Shown piece by piece: positions 1 through 9,444 of a DNA stretch of 64,000 nucleotides; position 1 is the stretch's first letter; each line of letters starts with the position of its first letter. This stretch comes from Meconema thalassinum (lineage: Eukaryota > Arthropoda > Insecta > Orthoptera > Tettigoniidae). Both the position numbers and the translations under genes were made by a program. Below the pieces are notes generated by a model. That model searched no databases. It was not told where the DNA came from and worked only from the letters and a program-made list of their open reading frames with translations. The DNA lies in the NCBI GenBank assembly GCA_946902985.2, contig OX336392.1:16404716-16468715 (forward strand), in the 5' to 3' direction.

Positions 1-2270
1 CCAGCTTCCACACACTGTAAGTTGCTTGTCGGCATGCATCACCGATTGCTTTCTTGGGACTCTTTCTGATTACATGCAAATGTGTGCTTTTAGATATATA
101 GCCTATTATTTGGTTTATTATTAACCATCTTTCTATGAGGGCTTTTTGTGATTGTCTCGCATGAAAATGATGACACTTGTGTTCAGGTATGTATGAATAA
201 AAATTAATTTCTTCTTGGACAATAATATTTTAGGTAACATTTACATGTTTGAAAATCAAATGGTTTATTTGTCTTTGAAGTCTTTCTGCTATAAAAGTTA
301 ATTTTATGTCATACAAAAGGAAGAGTTATTTGTGGACAGCAATATGTTAACATTGTTATTGACTAAGTTACGAACAGACAAACCAGTATTGACGTTTTAT
401 CGTGCCTTATGTTGATACATTTTCTACAGATGTGTGTAATGATTATTCTTTACATTACTCTCTAGATTGAGTTGGTTGGTAACCTCATGCATATGCAAAT
501 GTAAATGCAAGATAAAGAACTGTTTTTAGCTAACTTGTAAAGATGAGATTCGAGCAGAAAAAATACTTGGGTAGAAACCTTCAGAACTTTCAGAGGAATG
601 CAATAAGAGTTCGAGTTATTACTAGACAATAACCGAACAAATAATAATTCCTAAGAGCCTACACACCTGGACTTGTTATGACTGTTCAGTTTATCTGCCT
701 AATTGCAGGTTTACTCAATTCTCTCCATCGTATCTGGTCTTCTGCATAACTTATGACTGTAAACTTGTTTAGTCCATTACACAGGATTCAAATGTGACCT
801 CAGGTGAATAGTCTGGAATTAAAACAGTACATGATAGCATTTTTTATGGGTGTGATCATGGAAATAGGACATATCAGCCTAAAAGTGAGAGATGCTAAGG
901 TAAAGAACAAGCTGTAAGGAATACCTTATCTATAGCTTAGATATTAAAGGCTCAATTACTCATAGTGTGTACTGCAAATGATGATCATGTACAGGATGAA
1001 AATTAGTGGTAATATCCAGTACATTTCCACGATCTTGACATATAGAGCAACAACACAACGAACTGATATGCAGCTGACGCACTTGTGTAGTACTTGCACA
1101 CTTCCATAGGTATGTTTCAACTCGAAGAATTTAAATGCTTGTTGTGTTATAATGAGAAGAGACAGGCATTGATTAACAGTAAAGAACAGTAAATAAGTTT
1201 AAATGTTGCTTCCATAAAAAAAAAAATGTTGTTTCTGCCAATGATAGTCATGTTTCTGCCAAATTTTTATGCAAATTAGTTTGGTCATAGTTCATAATTA
1301 GAACTGGTACAGGTTCATCACCTCACACCACAACTTATCCGAGCCAACTGAAACTGCTTTGGGTTGCAATTGCGTAGATAATGGTTCACTGAAGCTCATT
1401 CCAGCGAGAAAGTTCTCAAAGTTTGGATAATACTGAGAATACCACATTTTTTTAAAAAATTGAACCTCAATATAGATAACTGATTTTGCAGGTATATATT
1501 TCCATAAAAGCATATTGCCAATGCCTTTGTATCCTCATCTGTGGATGTATTATATTAACCTCTCGTTGTGCAGAACCTAATTATATATTGCAGCAATCTA
1601 GTGTGTTGAACACATTTGGAAGAACTTGACTTGTATTTAAGTTGTGATAATCCTTGAATATTTCAGATATTCAAGAACCATTGTTTCTTATGAGTCAATT
1701 TCTGATGTTTTCCTAGTAAAATGAGAAATGATGAAGTTCGAGTGGAGTTCTGGGAATGTTTCCTTCTGTGTATGAATGTCCGTAATATTTTCATGTGCAA
1801 TTCGGTTAATATTTTTAAGTATTGTTCAAAACTGCAGAGTGTTAAAGTAATCTTGGAGTTGCCCTTCTTTGAAAATATGTAGGTTTAATATTTAGTACTA
1901 AGGGCATTGATTTTCTGCTTAATGGGATTTAAAAGCTTATTTTGTTATATGGCTTTCTTAGAGTTGCTTTTGTTCTCATTTTATTGTCAATTTAAACATA
2001 CTGAAAATAATTCATATGTTTATATACAGGTGTAGACGTTGCTTGATCTCTTGGGCAAATAAGGAAATGTTATTATCAGAAGATAAATTGGATGAGTTAA
2101 TTGGTTTTTCAACATGCTGTGGTATTTCGGTTTGACTGTAATTAAGCCATTGTAGTTATTTTATGCATGCAAAATATTTGTGTTGAGATTTGAGTACAGT
2201 GTTACCGTACATTTTGTATAAATTATTTTCAAGAATGTTTCACACAATTCATTGAAAGCTTTGACATAGC
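1..2270. other. unassigned AT-rich non-coding DNA
   Basis: No open frame of credible length, RNA gene or recognised repeat was seen. The composition is AT-rich and intron-like. One weak splice-acceptor-like site near 2030 is followed by about 34 open codons; it is discussed among the rejected items. Confidence 0.4.
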
Positions 2271-2398
2271 TAGAAACCTTTTGTTACCAGTCTTGCTACA
2301 GCAGACAGATATGGTTAGATTTATGATCTCAAATTGCTGCATGGAAAGTAGATTACGCATGCATTTTATGTTCATTAGCTGTGTGTGACTTGGTATAG

Positions 2399-2446
2399 TT
2401 ATTGTTTTTTAAGGGGTGGAACGGCTAGATCATCTGCCCCTGTGTG
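2399..2446 (-). repeat. retroelement 3' tail fragment
   Basis: Read on the minus strand this gives GGGGCAGATGATCTAGCCGT, then a TTAAAAAACAATAA end. It belongs to a short repeat also seen near 23640, 31995, 42335, 50305 and 50530 (GGGG-CAGATGACCTCG-...-CCCCTTAAAACAACAAT). The shared end suggests the 3' terminus of a LINE or SINE family. Confidence 0.5.
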
Positions 2447-2498
2447 TGTTCTGCATGCATTAAATAAAACTTCTTTTCATGGAAGCCTTTTGTTACCA

Positions 2499-2546
2499 TC
2501 ATCATCATCATCTTGAGCAGTTTCCGACCGCTGGTCGGGTCTGCTT
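2499..2546 (-). mobile_element. 48-bp 5'-truncated RTE LINE stub with target duplication
   Basis: The segment matches only the last ~48 bases of the RTE LINE at 9445-12573: the (GAT)n end and the GAGCAGTTTCC / CGGTCGGGTCTGCTT stretch. It is flanked by CCTTTTGTTACCA (2486-2498) and CCTTTTTGTTACCA (2547-2560), a target-site duplication differing by one T. This is a clear extreme 5'-truncated retrotransposition product. Confidence 0.85.
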
Positions 2547-2896
2547 CCTTTTTGTTACCATTCGTTCTTATATCTCCATGCAGTCTTACTACAGAAGACA
2601 GATATGGTTAGATTTATGGTCTCAAATTGCTACATGAAAAGTAGATTATGCATGCATTTTATGTTTATTAGGTGTGTGTGTCCTGCATGCATTAAATAAA
2701 ATTATTTTCCTAAAGCACTGTTTGTAGCCTCAGCTGTCTTGAAAATTCTAGTTTTATAATAGTACAGTGATTAGCTGCCTCATTTTGTTGTTCAATGTAT
2801 GGATTTGTTCAAGTTTAGCTGCAACAATGATATTATACTAAAACAGTTTAACTATAGGTTTTTCAATCTCACCAGTCATGTTAGCACAAATAATCA

Positions 2897-3940
2897 TCAA
2901 GTTTCCACTCGAGTTTCCCGGGTGTGGTTTACGAGCGCTCTCCATTTTAGTCCATTCATGTACCACTGCTTCATCCCAGTGATATCTTCCTTCACTTGGT
3001 GCAGCCATCTCCTCCTAGGTCTTCCAACAGGTCTCTTTCCAGTAATCTCAGTATGTGACCATTGTTTTGCAATTCTTCCTTCTGTCATACATTGACGTGA
3101 CCAAACCATCACAAACGTGCCCTAGTTATGGTCTCCTTCAGGGACTGATTTATTCCAGCCTGTTCTCTAATCTTCTCATTTCTTACTTTGTCTTTCCTAG
3201 TTTTTTGAAGCATGCTTCTTAGAAACTTCATTTCTCGAGCCTGAAGTCTGTTGTCATCTTTTCTGGTAGTTGTGCATGTTTCCAACCCATAAGTCAATAT
3301 AGGGACAAAGTATGTTCGAAACAGAGTTTGTTTTGATCTTAGTGGCACTTGCTTATACCAGAGTAGATATTGAACTTGCTGATCGAATTGACTTGATTTC
3401 TGAATACGGTTATTTAATTCAAGCTGTATTCTGTTGTCACTTGATATTAAGCATCCAAGGTACTGGTTTACTGTTTCCAATTGTACACCCTCCAGCGTTA
3501 TATTATCTTTACTTCTCTGTCTGTTAACAGACATTGCAGCATTTTTGTAGCCCTCACTTTCAGTCCATATTTTTTCAAATGATCATTCCAGACGTTCAGC
3601 CTTTTCTGGACTTCCAGCTCACTACTTCCCCAGATAACTGCAAAAGCAAATGCTTTAAGATCCATATTGGTGTTCTGCTTCACTTCTTTTATGATTTCAT
3701 CCATGATGGTGATGAATAGTAATGGTGAAAGGGCACTGGCTTGTTGCACTCCTCTAGATGTCTGGAACCAATCTGAATATCCATTTCCTACTTGAACACA
3801 GCTGTAGCAGTCATCATAAAGCATTTTTACTCTCTGAGTGAATTCCATAGACACATTCTTCTTCTTAAGACACTCCATATACTGTAGTTGTTCTAGGGAC
3901 ACCATCGAAGGCTTTTTCGATGTCTCGAAACACAAATGTC
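2897..3940 (-). pseudogene. RTE-clade LINE reverse transcriptase, decayed
   Basis: Three overlapping minus-strand frames read in order as one non-LTR reverse transcriptase: 3935-3498, 3534-3109 and 3112-2897. The first holds the SALSPLLF palm motif, followed by a degenerate active site (FAVIW where FADD is expected). The second holds the thumb-like FRTYFVPILTYGLET and MKFLRSML motifs. The third holds the C-terminal GRPRRRW motif typical of RTE-like elements. At least two frameshifts separate the pieces, and the endonuclease and first half of the RT are missing, so the copy is 5'-truncated and dead. The general type is the same as the 9.4-12.3 kb element, but the sequence is more diverged. Confidence 0.85.
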
Positions 3941-3993
3941 AAGTTAAGATCTTTCTCCCAGTGCTTTTCTAATATCATTTTCAGTGTAAATAT

Positions 3994-4052
3994 GAGGTTA
4001 TTTAGAAGGAAGTTAAAGCATCTTATTTAATTTTATTTTTCTATAATACAGT
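3994..4052. repeat. left arm of ~60-bp inverted repeat
   Basis: This segment (…TTTAATTTTATTTTTCTATAA…) is matched in inverted orientation at 5797-5856, on either side of the 4.05-5.80 kb pogo-like region. The inverted match extends outside the inferred pogo ends, so it is not simply that element's terminal repeat. Confidence 0.7.
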
Positions 4053-4181
4053 AAATAAATAAATAACTCAAATCTTCCTTCAGACAGCTTACCACATGTG
4101 CATTTATCACCATGGACAGTTAGTGGCATTGCTCTAAAAAGCAAACCAGCCTGTTATCACACTACTAGATGTTCCAGTCTG

Positions 4182-4406
4182 CTACTGTCTCCATATCAAC
4201 ATCATTTGCTTCACCACACACAACATTAAAGACAATGCTTGAAACTGTCGAGACTCTTTGAAGTTTCTCTTTCTCTGTAAAGCTACAGTCTGTATCAGTG
4301 GTCCAGAGTTAGGAATTCCTCTAGCGTGTGTACTAACGAACCATCTATCATCATAGTCCGTAGGTAACTTCTCCAGTGTAAGAAGTGTCTTATGTTTAGA
4401 AGTCAT
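4182..4406 (-). pseudogene. pogo/Tigger transposase N-terminal HTH fragment
   Basis: The 74-residue frame begins TSKHKTLLTLEKL and contains WFVSTHARGIPNSGPLIQ. This resembles the CENP-B/Tc5-type HTH region of pogo-like and Jerky-like transposases, whose usual pattern is W...R..G.PISGP.L...A, followed by F.AS.GWL. Here FQAL replaces the expected FKAS and no GWL follows. The catalytic DDE domain is absent. Only the DNA-binding part survives and it looks degenerate. A chance resemblance cannot be excluded, but the element-like ends nearby support the call. Confidence 0.6.
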
Positions 4407-4507
4407 TGTCTCTGAATTACAGCACGTCCACAGTTTCCTCCTACTCGTACTTGTCAGAACTACGATAGGGTTGGTAGCGTACCTACTATGTCCTTGAGGA
4501 AAAATTA

Positions 4508-5640
4508 GTGTTAATGGTTCCTAGAACATTGGTACAAATACAGTCACACTCAAAATTTAGTACTTACCTATGTATTGCGGATAAAATGATCTGTCATGGT
4601 TGCCTCATCCAAATGCTCCAGAAGAAGAACTTGGATGTGGAGGACATTAGAATCATCGGCAAAATTTATTACAAACAAGACTGCGGTCATAAAGGAAGGT
4701 AGGGAGCTATCTTAAGAGGTGGAAATAAAACGTGGTGTTAGACAAGGTTGTGTCTTGTCTCCTATGCTATTTAATCAATACTCAGAAGAAATATTACAAG
4801 CAGCTTTAGAGGAAGAAACAGCAGGAATTAAAGTTAATGGAAAAATAATAAACAACTTAAGATTTGCAGATGACACGTTGTTATTCGTAGAAGGTCTACA
4901 AGATTTACAGCAACTGACTAACAAAGTCGTGGAGGCAAGTGAACAATGGGGATTAACACTTAATGTCAGTAAGACACGTTTTATGGTAGTATCACGAACA
5001 CAACATCAAGAGAGCTTGATAATCGATGGGGTGACAAAGTACAAGTATTTAAAACAAATGTGAACTGCTACATTGACTGTACTGAGGAGATAAAGTCCAG
5101 GATCGGTCAAGCCAGAAATGAATTCAATAAAATGAATGAGGAGAGTGTTCTGTACCAGAGGCCTTAATTTACAATTAAAAATTAGACTTCTGAGATGTTA
5201 TGTCTTCTCCACCTTGTTCTATGCAGTTGAGACCTGGACCATAATGAAAAGAGAAAGAGACAGATTGGAGGCATTTGAGCTATGGACGTACAGAAGGATA
5301 CTGAGACTGAGTTGGAAAGAAAAGGTCCCCAACGATGATGTGATGAGGCGGATGGGAAAGAGAAAGGAAATATTAAATACTCTCAAAATTGAAAACTGCA
5401 GTATATGGGTCATGTGATGAGAGGAGAGAAATATCTGCTGCAGCTGGTCATTCAAGGGAAGCTACAAGGCAAAATATAAGTCCAGGAAGAAGACTCATTT
5501 CTTGGATCGATAATCTGAAAACTTGGTTCAATTGTTCCACTATTGAGCTGTTTCGTGCTGCATCATCTAAAGCAAGAGTCTCTATGATGGTAGCCAACCT
5601 CCTGAGAGGAGATGGCACATAAAGAAGAAGAAGAAGAAGC
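4508..5640 (+). pseudogene. RTE-clade LINE, RT half and (AAG)n 3' end
   Basis: Ordered + strand frames give the palm motif CVLSPMLFN, the active site LRFADDTLLF (4719-5061), the thumb-like YVFSTLFYAVETWT and the EAFELWTYRRILRLSW region (5136-5417), then a C-terminal piece (5389-5622). The element ends in GAAGAAGAAGAAGAAG at 5622-5640, a microsatellite-like 3' end of the kind RTE elements have. There are stops near 5061 and frameshifts before 4719 and 5389. The endonuclease is missing (5'-truncated). The FADD residues are intact even though the ORF is broken. It lies inside the pogo-like remnant and so is younger than it. Confidence 0.85.
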
Positions 5641-5796
5641 CAGGTTATTTTCGCAAACAGATCCCAAAAATAATTTACGTTTCTGTGTTAGGCTGCTTTC
5701 CGGTTCAGAGTCTAGTTTTACGTAGGAAATACTGCCTCTCCAAATGTTTCTTGTGCAGGTTTCCAGTATATATGGGGACCGGTTTAGGTAGGTTTT

Positions 5797-5856
5797 ACTG
5801 TATTATAGAAAAATAAAATTAAATAAGATGCTTGATCTCCCTTCTAAATAACCTTT
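5797..5856. repeat. right arm of ~60-bp inverted repeat
   Basis: Inverted partner of 3994-4052: the reverse complement reads GCATCTTATTTAATTTTATT and continues through TTTCTATAATACAGTAAA. Confidence 0.7.
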
Positions 5857-6635
5857 GAATGCTTTTTCTCATTCCACCTCTTTATTTTACTAATATGCCA
5901 TTTATTCTGTGGTGATAGGGCAGTTACATACAGCAGTAGGTACTCGTGCACTGAGTTAACAGAGCATGTTACAACACTAAATGATTAACAAGTGAACTAA
6001 ATAACTATTATCCATAGGAGAATTCTCTTGTGTTATGCTAATTTTACTCTGGGTATGTTAGCTTCCCCACAAGTGATTATTTCTATCTAGAAATGAGCTC
6101 AATGAATCCAAATCCTTCAGATTTCTAGGCAGGTGCTACAAAAGCAACCACCCCACAGTGTAAGTATGGAGCACATCAGGAGTCCTGAGGGCAGCTAATT
6201 TCTATTTAGAATGTACTCTTAACTGTAATACATGTTGGTAGTGGAGCTTCTTGACATTGCTTTTGTAGAAAAGTATTTACATTGTGAATATATATGTAGT
6301 TTTATTTGTTGTACTTGTTGAGTGGATATGCATAATAACCTAGTGTTCTGCTCAATAGATTCTTTGTTGTTATTAACTTTCAATATTAGCCATCAGATTT
6401 ATATAGAACTTAAAAACTGCACTTTAAATAAGAATAAAAAGTCCACCTTATGATACTGGAAACTCTAAACTGTGGGTTTTCTCCTTCCGTAAAGTTTCTT
6501 TTTTTTTTTTCTGTTAGATTTCACATATGGACAGTAAACTTCTAATGTTCTATTGCACTTTTCTTCTGAAGTTGAAGAAATAAAAATAATCATATGGCCT
6601 CGGTTACCCTTCGTAGATGTTTTGAGTTGCAGCCA
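5857..6635. other. unassigned non-coding DNA
   Basis: AT-rich, with no credible coding frame or recognised repeat. Confidence 0.4.
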
Positions 6636-6639
6636 TTGA

Positions 6640-6845
6640 GGCAATGTACTTTTCAATTTGGACGTTCTGTTTAACACTGTTTTCTGGCAGTGGAATCCAG
6701 AACTCTACTGGGTAGTCTTTTACAAACAGGCATTTTGTCATGGATGTTTGCCACCATTCCAAACTGACTTCTTTGACCAGGAATTGAACCCACGATCGTG
6801 GGATCATGAGGCGGACACTCAACCACTGAAACCGAACTTTGTCTT
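6640..6845 (-). mobile_element. tRNA-derived SINE
   Basis: On the minus strand, from about 6840, there is an A-box-like TTCAGTGGTTGAGTGTCCG followed by a B-box-like GTGGGTTCAATTCCTGG (6791-6775). This is the layout of an internal RNA polymerase III promoter. An unrelated body follows (CAAACATCCATGACAAAATG…). No acceptor-stem pairing is visible, so this is not a functional tRNA gene. The 3' boundary is uncertain. Confidence 0.7.
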
Positions 6846-6849
6846 GTGT

Positions 6850-7190
6850 ACAACCTCTCTTTCTTTCATTGCAAAGAAAGTATAAAATATTAATCAGCAA
6901 TTGAAGGTATGGTCTCTTATTGAACTTTTATGTTTAAAGTAATTGATGAAGTTACGGGTTCAACATCCTTTTTAACTTGGTGCTGTTTTATACACTGGGT
7001 GCCAGAAGTTTGCTCCAAATGGGGTCTTTGGTATGCCAGCAAGTCTTGCTACTGGATGCTGTTGGCCTAAATAAGAGAACTAGCCCAAGGAGGGTTCCCT
7101 ATGAACGCTTCGTACTTTCGTCATCATTACCAAGTAACAGCTCCAGTCCTGGTTGTACCTTTGTACATTTGTAAAATTAAAATATATTAG
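6850..7190. other. unassigned non-coding DNA
   Basis: No feature recognised between the SINE and the tandem-unit element. Confidence 0.4.
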
Positions 7191-7194
7191 TAAA

Positions 7195-8560
7195 CAAGCT
7201 GTACCCGGCATGCGTTGCAATGCCAATCAAAGAAAGTGTTGGCGTTGAAATTCTGTTTCTTGAAGTGCTTTTGGATACACAACATGTTAACTGCCTCTAA
7301 GCTATCGTAAAATGGATTTTCTAATTTAGAACCATTCGTGGAAGCGTGCACAACAACTTTCAAAAGTTTCATCGCTGTCACTCATTTGTTGAATCTACTC
7401 GTACGCTACCTGTTGTGAAATGAATTTACTAAGTCGAAACCCTTCCCTGGCGTGTACACAATAACTCATCAATGATTCATCGCAATCGGATGAATTGTAT
7501 ATGCACGTATACGGGGTTTTGTTTAAACGATTCGTGCGCTGTCACTCATTTGTTGAATCTACTCGTGCGCTACCTATTGAGAAATGTATTACTAAGTCGA
7601 AGCCCTTCCCTGGCGTGTACACAATAACTCATCAAGGTTTCATCGCAATCGAAGAATGTTATATGAACGCAATAGGGGATTTTGTTGAAACGCTTCGCGC
7701 GTCGTCACCCATTTGTTGCATCTACTCTTGCCCTACTTATTGTGAAATGGATTTACTAAGTTCCCTGCCCTGGCGGGTACACAATAACTGATCAATGTTT
7801 CATCGCAATCGGATGAATAGTATATGAACGCATACCTGATTTTGTTCAAACGATTCGCGCTCCGTCACTCATTTGTTGAATCTACTCGTGCGCTACCTAC
7901 TGTAAAATGTATTTACTAACTTAGAAACCGTCACGTAAGTGTCCACAACATCTCACCCAAGTTTCATCGCTATCGGACTAATGGGATATGAAGACATAGG
8001 GGACTGTATTGAAACGCTCCGCATGTCGTCGTTCATTTGTTGAATCTACTCGTGTGCTACCTACTGTGAAATGTATTTACTAAGCCAGAAACCTTCCTTG
8101 GAGTGTTCACCATATTTCACCCAAGTTTCACCGCAAACGGCAGAATGGTATATGACCTTATACGGGACTTTGTTGAAACGCTTCGCGCGTCGTCCCTCAT
8201 TTGTTGAATCAACTTGTGCGCTGCATATTGTATAGTGGATTTACTAAGCCAGAAATTTTCCATGACGTGTACACAACATCTCACCCAAGTTTCATAGCTA
8301 CGGACGAATGGTACATAAATGCATACGGGACTTGGTTGAAACGCTTCGCGTGTCGTCGCTCATTTGTTGATTCTACTCTTGCGCTACATATTGTAATATG
8401 GATGTACTCAGCCAGAAACCTTCCCTGGAGTGTACACAACATCTCACCCAAGTTTCATCGCAATCGGACGAATGGTATATGAACGCATAGGAGACATACC
8501 CACAGACATACCCACAGACAAACTATCACGTTACATTGATTTTTATATATATAAATTATT
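7195..8560 (+). repeat. array of ~164-bp units, copy 1 (seven units)
   Basis: A unique head (ACAAGCTGTACCCGGCATGC…) is followed by seven diverged units, marked by CATTTGTTGAAT at 7383, 7547, 7710, 7870, 8034, 8198 and 8361 (period 160-164). Unit landmarks are CTTCGCGCGTCGTC, CTACTCGTGCGC, ACTAAGCCAGAAACC, CACCCAAGTTTCATCGC and ACGAATGGTATATGA. The array ends in ACATACCCACAGACA repeats and a TTGATTTTTATATATATA tail. The whole block recurs at 62.5-64 kb with the same head and unit order, so it is a dispersed element with internal repeats rather than a simple satellite. Short open frames in the units shift phase and are not taken as genes. The class is unknown. Confidence 0.85.
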
Positions 8561-9239
8561 TTGGTGGTACTTAAGATTAATAATAAATAAATAGCTAGCA
8601 AAAGTACAGCATTCCCCTCAGGGCTCACAACTTGGGTGATGTCCATTGTTGCTTCCACTTGTGATATTATGGAGGCCTTTACCTTTCTATCATGGCTTTG
8701 TCATTTCTTTTCCTAGCACCGTATGTTTCAAGAGGTCAGATCGCTTCCTTTTCCCTTCTTCTATAGAATATTACAGGGTCATTATCTATGTGCGCCCCGA
8801 TAAACACGGCAAGCTAAGCCGGCTTGGACTGGCGCAGATCGTGGGCGCGCGTACATGGTCCAGCCAGTGGTTGCGCCCTTTCACCAAACATGTTCAATAA
8901 TGTGTACTTACAGTGCTCAGGCAATGCTAAAAATGTCCTCCCTCTCTTGTAACACACACCTGACATCTTCTGATGAAAGAATGTCTGTCAACTGTTCTAT
9001 TATTTACGGAGCCTGTTTCCTTGAATCGTTTAGTGAGCCTCTTAATTGTACTGGCATTAGGCACAGGTCTTCCTGGAAACTTGATTCGAAAATTTCATCT
9101 CGTTTTAGACCTAGATTTTCTGCTTTTTGTACACAAATTATGGATATACACATGTTCGCGCAATGTGAATTGATGTCTAGGCATGGCCAACGATCACAGT
9201 AATCACAATACGCACTAAACGTGCAACACTAACGTCTAA

Positions 9240-9416
9240 AACTCAGCAATTTTTCTCGGTTTGTGCCATATCTTGTGTGGTGTTTCGCCTAGGACACCAA
9301 GCTGGCTCATCAGCGGGCTCTTGATGTCCCCGCCCGGATCCTACACAAGACACGGCACAAACCGAGAAAAATTGCTGAGTTTGAATTCACTGGCTGTGAA
9401 TGGCAATATACTATCA
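9240..9416. mobile_element. short palindromic MITE, TCTAA target duplication
   Basis: Terminal inverted repeats AACTCAGCAATTTTTCTCGG (from 9239) and the complement CCGAGAAAAATTGCTGAG (ending about 9380) enclose a short core (CTTGTGTGGTGTTTCGCCTA). TCTAA flanks the insert at 9235-9239 and 9417-9421. Comparison with the uninterrupted copy at 22.7 kb confirms the insertion. Related fragments lie at 39674-39745 and probably near 19150 and 62070. The superfamily is not assigned. Confidence 0.8.
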
Positions 9417-9444
9417 TCTAAGCTTTGCAGATACACGTCCATAT

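Larger units (their letters stand above)
2274..2712. repeat. direct tandem duplication, two diverged units
   Basis: Two copies of a segment containing CAGATATGGTTAGATTTATG lie about 293 bases apart (near 2305 and 2598). Each ends in a CTGCATGCATTAAATAAAA motif. The first unit carries an extra insert at 2391-2446 (a retroelement tail fragment) and the second carries the 48-bp LINE stub at 2499-2546. The duplication therefore came before both insertions. No coding potential is seen in either unit. Confidence 0.75.
4050..5803 (-). mobile_element. pogo/Tigger-like DNA transposon remnant, split by a LINE
   Basis: The right end, read on the minus strand from 5803, begins CAGTAAAACCTACCTAAACC. This resembles pogo/Tigger-type terminal repeats, and a TA dinucleotide flanks it. 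The left end near 4048 also shows TA followed by CAGTAAA. A helix-turn-helix transposase fragment (4182-4406, minus) lies inside. The ~1.1-kb + strand LINE at 4508-5640 interrupts the element. The class assignment rests on the end sequence plus the HTH fragment; exact boundaries are uncertain. Confidence 0.55.

Noticed and set aside
2031..2140. Possible exon after TTTATATACAG reading CRRCLISWANKEMLLSEDKL
   Set aside because: Only ~34 codons, a weak acceptor and no donor or homology; an open frame of this length is expected by chance in this much sequence.
7195..8560. CRISPR-like or protein-repeat array
   Set aside because: Units of ~164 bases are contiguous with no unique spacers, and the reading frame shifts between units, so neither a CRISPR array nor a tandem-repeat protein fits.
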